NCBI RefSeq assembly: GCF_016019955.1
Contig: NZ_JAECRZ010000014.1
Span: 1-64,000, forward strand
Direction of reading: 5' to 3'
Origin: Thiosulfatihalobacter marinus
GTDB taxonomy: Bacteria; Pseudomonadota; Alphaproteobacteria; Rhodobacterales; Rhodobacteraceae
Length of the DNA stretch: 64,000 nucleotides
Made by a program: the position numbers and the translations under genes
The notes under the pieces: generated by a model
What the model saw: only the letters and a program-made list of their open reading frames with translations
Told to the model about the DNA's origin: nothing
Databases searched by the model: none
In this document: positions 52,808 to 61,640 of the stretch, piece by piece
Layout: the number at the start of each line of letters is the position of its first letter
Numbering within the stretch: position 1 is the stretch's first letter

Positions 52808-54256
52808 ATGCCTGACCTTGGACGCAACCTGATCGCAGGAGAGTGGGCAGGCGGTGTTGCGGAGATCGAAAACCGCAACCCATCCGATTTGAACGACATG
52901 ATCGGCATGTTTGCACAGGCCGGCGCCGATCAGGTGGATGCAACGCTGGACATGGCGCAGCGGGCGCAAAGGGCATGGGCCGGCTATGGGGTTGAACGCA
53001 AACAGACGGTTCTGATGGCGATCGGCACCGAACTCATGGCCCGCGCCGAAGAGCTGGGCACGCTTCTGAGCCGCGAAGAAGGCAAGCCGCTGGCCGAAGG
53101 CAAGGGCGAAGTGTACCGGGCCGGGCAGTTCTTTACCTACTACGCGGCAGAGTGCCTCCGCCAGTTGGGCGAGAATGCCGATTCCGTGCGTGACGGTGTG
53201 GAGATCGACATGCGCCGCGAACCGGTGGGAACGGTTGCGATCATATCGCCCTGGAACTTCCCCACCGCCACCGCGTCCTGGAAAATCGCGCCCGCGCTTT
53301 GCTATGGCAACGCGGTGGTCTGGAAGCCTGCCAATATCACACCCGCCTCTGCCGTGGCGCTGGCCGAGATTATCAACCGGCAGGATATTCCAAAAGGGTT
53401 GTTCAGCCTGGTGATGGGATCGGGCGGCGGCATCGGCCAGCATCTGGTGGAAAGCCCCAAGGTGAATGCGATCTCCTTTACCGGGTCTGTTCCGGTGGGC
53501 AAGGCCATTGCCGTGGCCGCCATCGCGAACCTGACAAAGGTGCAGATGGAGATGGGATCCAAGAATGCGCTGGCGGTGATGGAGGATTGCGATCTTGATC
53601 TGGCGGTCACGCTGGCGCTGGGCGGCGCTTTTGGCGGCTCTGGCCAGAAATGCACGGCGTCCTCGCGGCTTGTGGTCCACGAGGCGGTGCATGATGCGTT
53701 TGTCGAAAAACTGGTGGCCGGGGCGCGGTTGATGAAAGTGGGCCACGCGCTGGCGGAGGGGACCGAAATGGGGCCGGTCGTCAGCCAGCAGCAGCTGGAC
53801 GAGAACCTGGCCTATGTCACGCTGGGCACGTCCGAAGGGGCCGAACTGGCCTGTGGCGGTGCGCGGCTGGAGATGCCGCACAAAGGGTATTACATGTCGC
53901 CGGGTGTTTTCGTGAACACCACGAATGACATGCGTATCAACCGTGAAGAAATGTTCGCCCCGCTGACCGGCGTCATCAGGGTTGGCAGCTATGACGAGGC
54001 CCTGAGCGTGGTGAACGACACCAGGTTTGGCCTGACCTCGGGCATCGTTACGCGCAGCCTGGCCCGCGCCACCCATTTCCGACGCAATGCACGCACCGGC
54101 GTTGTCACGGTGAACCTGCCGACAGCGGGCACGGATTACCACGTTCCGTTCGGCGGACGCGGCGAAAGCTCTTACGGACCGCGCGAACAGGGCCGGGCCG
54201 CGGCCGAGTTCTATACGACGGTCAAGACCGCCTATATCAGCGCGGGCCCGGTGTGA
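52808..54256 (+). CDS. NAD(P)-dependent aldehyde dehydrogenase
   Basis: A 482-residue ALDH-superfamily enzyme that oxidises an aldehyde to the acid. IISPWNFPTATASWKIAPAL, SFTGSVPVGKAI, the general-base Glu in QMEMGSKNALAV and the catalytic Cys in GGSGQKCTASSRL are present. The nearest well-known relatives by motif are semialdehyde dehydrogenases (for example 2-oxoglutarate semialdehyde). First structural gene of the operon; its TGA overlaps the next ATG by one base. Confidence 0.9.
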   Translation: MPDLGRNLIAGEWAGGVAEIENRNPSDLNDMIGMFAQAGADQVDATLDMAQRAQRAWAGYGVERKQTVLMAIGTELMARAEELGTLLSREEGKPLAEGKGEVYRAGQFFTYYAAECLRQLGENADSVRDGVEIDMRREPVGTVAIISPWNFPTATASWKIAPALCYGNAVVWKPANITPASAVALAEIINRQDIPKGLFSLVMGSGGGIGQHLVESPKVNAISFTGSVPVGKAIAVAAIANLTKVQMEMGSKNALAVMEDCDLDLAVTLALGGAFGGSGQKCTASSRLVVHEAVHDAFVEKLVAGARLMKVGHALAEGTEMGPVVSQQQLDENLAYVTLGTSEGAELACGGARLEMPHKGYYMSPGVFVNTTNDMRINREEMFAPLTGVIRVGSYDEALSVVNDTRFGLTSGIVTRSLARATHFRRNARTGVVTVNLPTAGTDYHVPFGGRGESSYGPREQGRAAAEFYTTVKTAYISAGPV

Positions 54257-55230
54257 TGCGCATAGATTGCCTGCAATATGCGAACTGGTCCGAAAAGATT
54301 TTCCGGCAATTGCGCGAAGGACAGGTGGACGCGATTCACGTCACGATTGCCTATCACGAGGGATTTCGCGAAACGGTCCTGAATTTCGAACGCTGGAACC
54401 GGTGGTTCGAACAATACCCGGATCTGATCATCAAAGGGCTTCGCGCAGATGATATCGACCTCGCCCGCCAAACCGGGCGGACGGCGGTGTTTTTCGGGTT
54501 CCAGAATCCCAGCCCGATGGAAGACGATATCGGATTGATCGAAATCCTGCACACGCTTGGCGCGCGGTTCATGCAGCTGACCTACAACAACCAGTCCCTG
54601 CTGGCGACAGGGTGCTACGAGGATTACGACAGCGGCCTGACCCGCATGGGCCGACAGGTGATCCGGGAAATGAACCGCGTCGGGCTGGTGGTGGATATGA
54701 GCCATTCCGGCGATCGGTCGACAATCGAGGCGGCTGAATTCTCCGACCGCCCCATTGCGATCACCCATGCCAACCCGCATGACTGGCACCCGGCATTGCG
54801 CAACAAGCGCGCGCCCGTGATCCGCGCGGTGACGGAGAATGGCGGGATGCTGGGGTTTTCGGTTTATCCTCACCATCTGAAGAACAAGTCAGACTGCGCG
54901 CTGACCGAATTCTGCGACATGATCGCCCGCGCCGCCGAAACCTATGGCGCGCGCCATCTTGGGATCGGCACCGACCTGTGCCAGGATCAGCCCGACAGTG
55001 TCGTGGAATGGATGCGCGTGGGCCGCTGGACCAAGGAGATCGACTATGGCGAGGGGTCGTCGGCAGCCCCCGGATTTCCGCCGATGCCACCGTGGTTTCA
55101 GGACAATCGGGACTTTGGCAATATCGAAGCCGGATTGCGCGCGACGGGGCTGAGCGATGACGAGGTTGCCGGCATCATGGGCGAGAACTGGTACCGGTTC
55201 TTTGCCGAAAACTTTGGACCCGAAGAGTAA
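54256..55230 (+). CDS. Membrane-dipeptidase-like (peptidase M19) protein with incomplete metal site
   Basis: A 324-residue TIM-barrel protein. DMSHSGDRS (His150), IAITHANPHDWHPALRNK (His171 and the substrate arginine) and GIGTDLCQDQPDS (Asp240) follow M19 renal dipeptidases. The usual N-terminal DxHxDL is replaced by IDCLQYANWS, and the bridging glutamate region reads FFGFQNP. A binuclear zinc site of the normal kind is therefore unlikely. It may hydrolyse a different amide or lactam, or perform another reaction, within this operon. ATG 54256 chosen over the GTG at 54253. Confidence 0.75.
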   Translation: MRIDCLQYANWSEKIFRQLREGQVDAIHVTIAYHEGFRETVLNFERWNRWFEQYPDLIIKGLRADDIDLARQTGRTAVFFGFQNPSPMEDDIGLIEILHTLGARFMQLTYNNQSLLATGCYEDYDSGLTRMGRQVIREMNRVGLVVDMSHSGDRSTIEAAEFSDRPIAITHANPHDWHPALRNKRAPVIRAVTENGGMLGFSVYPHHLKNKSDCALTEFCDMIARAAETYGARHLGIGTDLCQDQPDSVVEWMRVGRWTKEIDYGEGSSAAPGFPPMPPWFQDNRDFGNIEAGLRATGLSDDEVAGIMGENWYRFFAENFGPEE

Positions 55231-55235
55231 CACCG

Positions 55236-56924
55236 ATGAAAACTTCCCCGCAAACCGTCCCCCCGTTGCGCCCGCCATCCCAGGTCATGCGGCTGTCGCG
55301 GCTGGGGTCCATGCATCAGTGCCGCCTGAGTTTCATGCGGGTGCTGACCCGGCGCATGGCCGCCGAAGGCTGGGCGTTTTCGCGCCCGGTCTTTGACATC
55401 GACGACAAGGGTGTCGGCCATGCTGTCTATGTCGCCACGGGGCCGGAGCGGGCCTATTCGCTTGTGGCCTTTGCGCATGATCTGCCGCCCGGGCAACGCT
55501 CGGACCGGGTGATTGCCACCGCATGGGATGCAACATTCACCCTGTTCGATGGCATCCCCACACAGGCCGACATCGACCGCCTGTCACAGAACATCCCCCT
55601 TCAGGAGGCGGGCCGCGTCAACGAGAAAAGCCTGAGCGTCAGCCGGGCCAACCGTTCCGTGCGCCTGTGGGAGCATGTTGTCGACACCCTGTCACAGGGC
55701 CGCCAGCCGGATCCCGGAATGATCGACGCTGTCGGTTATCTGATGCGCACCACCGCTGTTTATGGATCCGGCAAACTGGGGGCATCCGATTACGAGGCGG
55801 TCTCCGAGCGGCCCGAACTGCGGGTGCCGTTTCAGGCCGAAATGCTGTCGGTATACCTGACCCGCACCTTCGTGCGCGATCTGGTCAACCACATGGCGCG
55901 CGCGCGTGGCGGTAACATGGCCGTGGACATGGCCCCCGAAATCGCCCGGCGGCTTGGCATCGGCAATTCAACCGGGCTGGGCCTGGGGCCGTTCATCATC
56001 AATCACCCCCGGCTGTTCAACAACTGGATCATGGCACGCGAAACCGCGATTCAGCGCGTCCGCGCCATCGAGACCGCGACCGCCCGGCAGATCGCGGATT
56101 TCAATGACATCCTGCACCGCAGCCGCGCCCTGGTAGAGACCTGGCGGTCCCAACACCCGGTCCAGGTGGCCAGGCTGGCCCGGCTGCGCGCCGATCTTGA
56201 TGTCTTGCAGGCGCATCTGGCGGGCGACGGGCTGAGTGCGGCTTTCCCCTGGGACCATCTGATACGCTGGAGCGAACCCGCGCTCAGCCAGGAGGGGCAG
56301 GAATTGCTGGCCTCGCTGATCCTGGAGCCTCATGCCGCGCTGGTGGACGATCTTGCCCAATCCATGGCCGATACCGATTTCGACGTGACCTTCATTGACG
56401 GCGCGATGCCGGTGTCCCGCGTGCGCGCGCTGATCGAGGCGCGCTTTGGCTGGGCGCTGGCGCTTGACTGGAGCGCGCGGGAAAACTGTGCACGCGCTTG
56501 GTATGTGTCCGAAGCCAAGCTGGAGCCACGGGTCGGCGAGCGTTTCGAAGAGCCGATCGCCCCCTACGAAACGCCTCTGGCACCTGCGCGCGATGCGGTC
56601 GCGGCCCATGTTGCCCTGCGTGACTGGGCGGATGGCAAGCCGGTTGCCGCTTTCCTGCTGCGCCACCCCGAACATCGCCAGTCCATCCGGCGCGCCCAGA
56701 TCAGCGCCACGGCGCCCTATTGCGAAATCCAGGACAATACGATCGCCGCCGATATGTTTCCGGTAGATCTCTTGCGGGTCAAGCTTGCCTTTTTTGGTGC
56801 CACGCATTTTGACCCGCGCTCGGACCGGTGGGTGCGCATCTGCATGTTCGGCAATGCACCCTATCCCGAGGATTTGGCACCGGAGAATGCCGATTTCTGG
56901 GTCTATCCGGAGGTGCGGCCATGA
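55236..56924 (+). CDS. Conserved-looking protein of unknown function (562 residues)
   Basis: I do not recognise the family. The protein is soluble, without signal peptide or TM helices. A Gly-rich stretch GIGNSTGLGLGPFIINHP (241-258), followed by LFNNWIMARETAIQRVRAIE, looks like a ligand-binding loop leading into a long helix; near the C-terminus ENCARAWYVSEAKLEPRVGE and APYCEIQDNTIAADMFPVD also look constrained. It begins five bases after the dipeptidase-like gene and overlaps the next gene by ATGA, so it works in the same pathway, possibly as the enzyme of the key step. Confidence 0.8.
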   Translation: MKTSPQTVPPLRPPSQVMRLSRLGSMHQCRLSFMRVLTRRMAAEGWAFSRPVFDIDDKGVGHAVYVATGPERAYSLVAFAHDLPPGQRSDRVIATAWDATFTLFDGIPTQADIDRLSQNIPLQEAGRVNEKSLSVSRANRSVRLWEHVVDTLSQGRQPDPGMIDAVGYLMRTTAVYGSGKLGASDYEAVSERPELRVPFQAEMLSVYLTRTFVRDLVNHMARARGGNMAVDMAPEIARRLGIGNSTGLGLGPFIINHPRLFNNWIMARETAIQRVRAIETATARQIADFNDILHRSRALVETWRSQHPVQVARLARLRADLDVLQAHLAGDGLSAAFPWDHLIRWSEPALSQEGQELLASLILEPHAALVDDLAQSMADTDFDVTFIDGAMPVSRVRALIEARFGWALALDWSARENCARAWYVSEAKLEPRVGERFEEPIAPYETPLAPARDAVAAHVALRDWADGKPVAAFLLRHPEHRQSIRRAQISATAPYCEIQDNTIAADMFPVDLLRVKLAFFGATHFDPRSDRWVRICMFGNAPYPEDLAPENADFWVYPEVRP

Positions 56925-57565
56925 CATATGCCCTGACCGAGGTAGAAACCGCCGTCAGAAAAGCCGCCCGTGGCGCGGGATACCACTGGGGCATGGCGGA
57001 TGACGCCGCCCGGGCCACGCGCTGGCTGTGCGCCGCCGGGCTGGACGGTGTTGGCGCTGTGGCCGCGTTGCTTTCCCGGGTGGACGGGCAGGACCGCGCA
57101 GCGCTGGCGCCCGCCACCCTTGGGGGCGACTGGCGGGGACTGTCCGGTGCGCTGTGTCCGATCGCGGCGGGCACCGCTTTGTCCGACAGTGCTCCGTTCT
57201 GGGCCGATGACGGAAAACGCATGGCCGGTGTCATCCTGCCCCTTCTGCTCCTGCCCTTCGCGGCCAGCGCCGCCCGCCGGCTTGGCACCCCTGTTTGCGT
57301 GGAATGGGACGGGGTGCGGGCCGTGACCAGCGGTCACAGCACCGGCCTTGTGAGCGATGATCGCGCGATGACAATGGCGACGGCGGGCGAGCTGCGCGTT
57401 CACATATCGGGCGCGGTGGAGCCCCCCTTGCCGACCAAGGCGCGCGCGGCGCCAAGCCAGGCCGATTGGGCGCTTCTCAACCGCTTCGCGCAGCGCACCT
57501 ATGCCCCCGAAACCGAAGAATCACGCCTCAAGGGCGCCGGTGCCGGGCTGAGCGACAATGATTGA
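56921..57565 (+). CDS. DUF3726-like protein of the unknown operon
   Basis: A 214-residue protein whose start, YALTEVETAVRKAARGAGYH, and WGMADDAARATRWLCAAGLD recall the DUF3726 family; this attribution is from memory. It has a hydrophobic central segment (VILPLLLLPFAASAAR) but no clear TM topology, and no catalytic motif that I can name. Translationally coupled to the 562-residue protein, which suggests that the two products act together, perhaps as subunits. Confidence 0.65.
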   Translation: MTYALTEVETAVRKAARGAGYHWGMADDAARATRWLCAAGLDGVGAVAALLSRVDGQDRAALAPATLGGDWRGLSGALCPIAAGTALSDSAPFWADDGKRMAGVILPLLLLPFAASAARRLGTPVCVEWDGVRAVTSGHSTGLVSDDRAMTMATAGELRVHISGAVEPPLPTKARAAPSQADWALLNRFAQRTYAPETEESRLKGAGAGLSDND

Positions 57566-57632
57566 GGGCCGGGGTGCCGCAACGGCCATGAACCTGCCGC
57601 GCCCGCCCGCCCCACAGGAAGGATGAACCTTG

Positions 57633-58619
57633 ATGCCGAACATATCGCTGGATGACATCGAAGATGCCGCTCGGGCGGCGCTGGAACGGCATGGCGCCCG
57701 GCCCTGGATTGCCGGGGAAGTTGCCGGCGCGATCCGCAAGGCCGAGGCGGTGGGGAATCGGATTTGCGGCCTCTACTATCTGGAAAGCTATTGCCGGCAG
57801 CTGCAAACCGGACGTGTCGACGGAACTGCCGAGCCGGTCGTGTCGCGCCCGCGCCCCGGCGCGGTTTTCGTTGATGCGAAGTTTGGCTTTGCCCAACCCG
57901 CTTTTGCGCGCGGCCTGCCCGAAGCGGTTGCCGCCGCGCGGGAAAACGGCGTGGCGAGCCTTGCCGTGGGCCACGCCCATACCTGCACGTCGCTTGGATA
58001 TTTCACCGAACATATCGCGCGTCAGGGTCTGATCGGGCTTGGGCTGACCAACGCCTCTCCGATTGTTGCACCGCCGGGGGGCAGGTCGCGTGTGATCGGC
58101 ACCAATCCGATCGCCTTTTCGGTCCCTGACGGAACCGGCGGAATTGCCATGCAGTTCGATCAGTCCACAACCACCGTCGCGCTGGGCAAGATTACCATGG
58201 CAAAGGCCGCCGGCGAACCCATTCCGGAAGGCTGGGCCCTGGACGCGCAAGGGTTCCCCACAACCGATCCCGCGGCGGCGCTTGGCGGTACCCTGGTCAG
58301 CGCCGGGGGCTACAAGGGCTGGGGGTTTGGCCTGATGGCCGAAGTGCTGGCCGCCGGTATGACAGGCAGTGTCGTCAGCCGTGACGTGCACCCGCTAAAG
58401 GCGCCGACAGGGCCGCCCCATGACCTGGGGCAATACTACCTGTTGATTGACCCGGGCGGCGCCACGGCGTTCCTTGACCGGCTCCAAAGCGTTGTCGATG
58501 CCGTAGCCCTGGACGAAGGAGGGCGCCTGCCCGGTCAGGGGAAGCGGGAACTGAACCCTGTCCAGATCGAACCGGCAGTGTGGGATCAGGTGTCGTGGCT
58601 GGCGGGGCGGGCACCGTGA
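57633..58619 (+). CDS. Ldh2-family malate/lactate/ureidoglycolate-type dehydrogenase
   Basis: A 328-residue NAD(P)-dependent oxidoreductase of the Ldh2 (not Rossmann) superfamily. The catalytic-His region is ASLAVGHAHTCTSLGYF, and LGLTNASPIVAPPGG, RVIGTNPIAFSVP and the glycine-rich KGWGFGLMAEVLA are family blocks. Members reduce 2-oxo acids or cyclic imino acids such as pyrroline- or piperideine-2-carboxylate. AGGAAGG is upstream of the ATG at 57633. Last gene of the operon; a MITE-like element lies after it. Confidence 0.85.
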   Translation: MPNISLDDIEDAARAALERHGARPWIAGEVAGAIRKAEAVGNRICGLYYLESYCRQLQTGRVDGTAEPVVSRPRPGAVFVDAKFGFAQPAFARGLPEAVAAARENGVASLAVGHAHTCTSLGYFTEHIARQGLIGLGLTNASPIVAPPGGRSRVIGTNPIAFSVPDGTGGIAMQFDQSTTTVALGKITMAKAAGEPIPEGWALDAQGFPTTDPAAALGGTLVSAGGYKGWGFGLMAEVLAAGMTGSVVSRDVHPLKAPTGPPHDLGQYYLLIDPGGATAFLDRLQSVVDAVALDEGGRLPGQGKRELNPVQIEPAVWDQVSWLAGRAP

Positions 58620-58715
58620 ACGGTTGCGCATGCGCGCCCGGATTGGCCATACCCAAAATCGGGGCGCGTGCGACCTCCTGGAAAATCGCCCCGGGCGCAA
58701 CCGCCACCAATGGAC

Positions 58716-58985
58716 CTTAGGGTCAGGACCCATTAATCCTGCGCCACTGGCGCCAAATCCACGAAATATCGGGGGTTTTGCGCGCGCCGGACATAGTGGC
58801 TCTATTTCCAAGCGTGCCAAGCCGCTGAGATGAAGTGGATTTGGCGTCCTACGGATTTGACGGATTTGCCGCCTGACGTCCTTTCAATGCCTTGAAATAG
58901 AACCACTATCCCTGCGGCATTGTACGTAGTCAGACAGCAAATCTGTTAAACCAGTGGCGCAGGATTAATGGGTCCTGACCCTAAG
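58716..58985. mobile_element. MITE-like element with perfect 35-bp terminal inverted repeats
   Basis: The left end (58716-58750, starting CTTAGGGTCAGGACCCATTA) and the right end (58951-58985, ending GGGTCCTGACCCTAAG) are perfect 35-bp inverted repeats. The 270-bp element has no open frame of note. Inside, CGCCAAATCCAC (58751-58762) matches GTGGATTTGGCG (58835-58846), and 58793-58812 matches 58891-58909 inverted with one mismatch and one extra base. It sits between convergent genes. The remaining bases of 58620-59037 hold nothing else that I recognise. Confidence 0.8.
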
Positions 58986-59037
58986 TAGCCCATCCGCCAG
59001 TTCATGTCTGGTGTCTCGCTGGAAAACAACGGACGCC

Positions 59038-59841
59038 TCATGACAACGGTAGAAATTTCCCCGTGAGACCCACGTCCAGGCGATGGATATGGTCGGCCAT
59101 TGCGGTTGGGAAATGCCGGCGCACCAGCGGGTCATGGCCGGGTACAATCAGTTCGGGCGCCGAGGCGAGCCTCTCCAACCTGTCAAAGCCGTCGAGCATG
59201 TTTTGCAGGTCGACCACGATGGGAAAAGGTTTGCGGGCAAAGACGTTTTCGTAGAAATGCGCGGCATCCGAGGCCAGCACCAGCCAACCTGCCTGCGTAC
59301 GCACCCGCACACATTGCAGCCCGCGGCTGTGTCCGCCGATACAGTGGACGGTCACGCCTTCCGCAACCTGTGCATCCCCGTCATGAAAGATCACCTGACC
59401 GGAGTAAAGCCGCTTGACCGTCTCGCAGACATGCCTGGCCGTGAAAGGCATCCGCAACGTGTCGTGGCACATGCACGGACCGGTGGCAAAGGCCATTTCC
59501 GCTGCCTGAAGGTGCAACGTTGCATTGGGGAAAAGATGAAGGCCACCAGCGTGATCGTAATGCAGATGCGTAACGATAATCGTCGTTACCTCTTCGGGCG
59601 CGATGCCAAAGGGGGCCAGGGCCGACACCGGATCAAGACGGATCGGGCGTGCCCGTCCGGTGGCCTCGGCCTTGTCATAACCGGTGTCCACAAGGATCAC
59701 GTCACGCCCACGCCGCAAGAGCCACATGAAGTAGTCCATGGCGTGGGGTGCATCGTGGTTGTCATCAAATATGAAGCTGTCCGCCCGCGTCCGGGCGTTT
59801 CGGTCGGCGTATTTGATCGCGTAGACTTCCCAGTCATTCAT
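59038..59841 (-). CDS. Metallo-beta-lactamase-fold hydrolase, N-acyl-homoserine-lactonase-like
   Basis: A 267-residue MBL-fold enzyme. The dinuclear metal motif is THLHYDHAGG (His92, His94, Asp96, His97); GGHSRG, ASDAAHFYEN and VPGHDP supply the remaining ligands. Overall pattern is that of lactonases of the AiiA/AttM type. Given the neighbouring tricarboxylate transporter, a lactone or ester intermediate of a nutrient is as likely a substrate as a quorum signal. It overlaps the ABM gene by ATGA; ATG 59841 chosen because upstream residues overlap that gene. Confidence 0.83.
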   Translation of the reverse strand: MNDWEVYAIKYADRNARTRADSFIFDDNHDAPHAMDYFMWLLRRGRDVILVDTGYDKAEATGRARPIRLDPVSALAPFGIAPEEVTTIIVTHLHYDHAGGLHLFPNATLHLQAAEMAFATGPCMCHDTLRMPFTARHVCETVKRLYSGQVIFHDGDAQVAEGVTVHCIGGHSRGLQCVRVRTQAGWLVLASDAAHFYENVFARKPFPIVVDLQNMLDGFDRLERLASAPELIVPGHDPLVRRHFPTAMADHIHRLDVGLTGKFLPLS

Positions 59842-60131
59842 GATGCGACCCTGTCGTAGCAACGTACGTTCTTGTCTTTTATCAGGGATGCCACCTGTAG
59901 GTCGAACGCCTTGAAATGGTCGCTCTCCAGATGAGCGTGAAAGGCCGAGGCGTCCGCATAAAGCTCGTACAGGAAAACTTCGTTCGCGCGGTCACCATCC
60001 GTGCACACGTCAAAACGGCGGCAACCCGGTTCCACTGCAAGCGATGTTCGTGCGTTTTCGGTCATGGCGGGCAGGAAATCCGCCATCTTGCCGTCCTGAA
60101 TCTGAAATGTCACCACAACTGCGTACATCAT
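59838..60131 (-). CDS. Antibiotic-biosynthesis-monooxygenase (ABM) domain protein
   Basis: A 97-residue ferredoxin-like-fold protein: VVTFQIQDGKMADFLPAMTE, EPGCRRFDVCTD, VFLYELYADASAFHAHLESD are typical of small quinol monooxygenases such as YgiN. Such proteins dimerise and oxidise or protect small aromatics or quinols without a metal. Coupled by ATGA overlaps to both the transporter gene upstream and the lactonase-like gene downstream. Confidence 0.82.
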   Translation of the reverse strand: MMYAVVVTFQIQDGKMADFLPAMTENARTSLAVEPGCRRFDVCTDGDRANEVFLYELYADASAFHAHLESDHFKAFDLQVASLIKDKNVRCYDRVAS

Positions 60132-61639
60132 GCCACCTTTCCGCGCAGGCGTCTGACCGCCCGCTTCATCATCGGCACCTGGCTGAGAACCAGCCCAAGA
60201 TTCAATGTCAGCAGGATGGCAGCAACCGGGCGCGAGGCAAAGACTGCCAGATCGCCGCCGGAAATCAACAGCGACCGGCGGAAAGTCTCGTCGAACAACC
60301 CGCCCAGAATGACACCGATGACCAACGGCGCGATCGGGTATTTCAGCAGGTTCATGAAATAGGCCACGAATCCCACACCCAGCATCAGATAAAGATCGTT
60401 GATACCGCCGCCAACGCTGAACGAGCCGATTGTCGTCAACACCATGACGACCGGCAGAAAGATCATCTGGGGTATGCGCAGGATCCTGATGAAGATGCGC
60501 GCCGTGAACAACCCCATCACGAACATCGTCAACGACGCCAGGACCATGATTGCAACGACACGCAGGATGATCGCGGGATCGATCGTGGGGCCGGGAATGA
60601 TGTTGTTGATCTTGAACGCCCCCATAAGCGCCGCCGCGGGCGGAGATCCCGGAATGCCCAGAACCAGCAATGGAATCAAGGCACCGCCGATACAGGCGTT
60701 ATTCGCGGTTTCCGACGACAGCAGGCCTTCAATCGAGCCTTTTCCGAATTTGTCACCCTCCTTGCTCACGGTCTTTCCCACGCCATAGCTGACCCATCCG
60801 GCGACATCTTCGCCGACGCCGGGCAGAGCGCCGACACCCGTCCCGATCACGCCGGATCGCGTGATTGTCGGCAGATACCGCCGGATTGCCGCCAGGTTGG
60901 GAAGGATACGCCCCTTGAGCTGAACCATCTGGCCAATCTCCATATGGCGCATTCCTTCGATGATCTGCGGCACGGCGAAGGCGCCCATCAGAACCGGAAC
61001 GACCTGAAAGCCGCTGAGCATATAGGACCAGCCAAACGTATAGCGTGGCTCGCTCAGAAGGGGGTCAAGCCCGACCATGGCCATTGCCAGCCCGATCAAC
61101 CCCGCGATCCAGCCCTTGATCACAAGATCTTCGGACATCAGCGTTCCCGAAAGAAGGATCCCGAAAAGCGCAAGCAAGGCCTTTTCCGGGCTGGCAATGT
61201 TCTGTGACAGAAGCAGAAGGAGCCAGACGAAGATCAACAGCGCAAAGGTGCCGATCAGGGTGCCGATGAAGCTGGCCGTGGTGGTCAGGCCAAGCGCCTC
61301 GCCGCCACGCCCGGCCTTGGCCAGGGGGTAGCCATCCATCGCCGTGGCCGCACTTGCGGCCGTGCCTGGAATGTTCAGCAGGATCGACGGGTAGGAACCG
61401 CCGTAAATCGCGCCAACATAGGCCCCCAACAAGGCTATCAACGAGTAGTCCAGCGGGATCTTGTTGCCGAAGAACCCGGTCAGGATTGTCACCGCCAGCG
61501 TCGCCGTAAGGCCCGGCAAGGCGCCAAAGGTGATTCCCAGGAACACGGACACGATCAGATACGCATAGGTCAGCGGATCAAGTGCAAGCGAGGCAAAGGC
61601 CGCGCCGAACCCGGAAAGTTGTGTGAAAACGAATTCCAA
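60128..61639 (-). CDS. tctA: Tripartite tricarboxylate transporter, large membrane subunit
   Basis: A 503-residue protein with about twelve TM helices. FGALPGLTATLAVTILTGFF, GAIYGGSYPSILLNIPGTAA and GIPGSPPAAALMGAFKI are TctA hallmarks. It forms the proton- or sodium-driven channel with TctB and receives substrate from TctC. Starts one base after tctB ends. The substrate is a carboxylate of unknown type. Confidence 0.93.
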   Translation of the reverse strand: MEFVFTQLSGFGAAFASLALDPLTYAYLIVSVFLGITFGALPGLTATLAVTILTGFFGNKIPLDYSLIALLGAYVGAIYGGSYPSILLNIPGTAASAATAMDGYPLAKAGRGGEALGLTTTASFIGTLIGTFALLIFVWLLLLLSQNIASPEKALLALFGILLSGTLMSEDLVIKGWIAGLIGLAMAMVGLDPLLSEPRYTFGWSYMLSGFQVVPVLMGAFAVPQIIEGMRHMEIGQMVQLKGRILPNLAAIRRYLPTITRSGVIGTGVGALPGVGEDVAGWVSYGVGKTVSKEGDKFGKGSIEGLLSSETANNACIGGALIPLLVLGIPGSPPAAALMGAFKINNIIPGPTIDPAIILRVVAIMVLASLTMFVMGLFTARIFIRILRIPQMIFLPVVMVLTTIGSFSVGGGINDLYLMLGVGFVAYFMNLLKYPIAPLVIGVILGGLFDETFRRSLLISGGDLAVFASRPVAAILLTLNLGLVLSQVPMMKRAVRRLRGKVA

Positions 61640-61640
61640 T

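Noticed and set aside
58716-58985. Terminator-only explanation for the long inverted repeat
   Set aside because: Arms of 35 bp separated by 200 bases, with exact identity, fit transposon ends far better than a transcription terminator.
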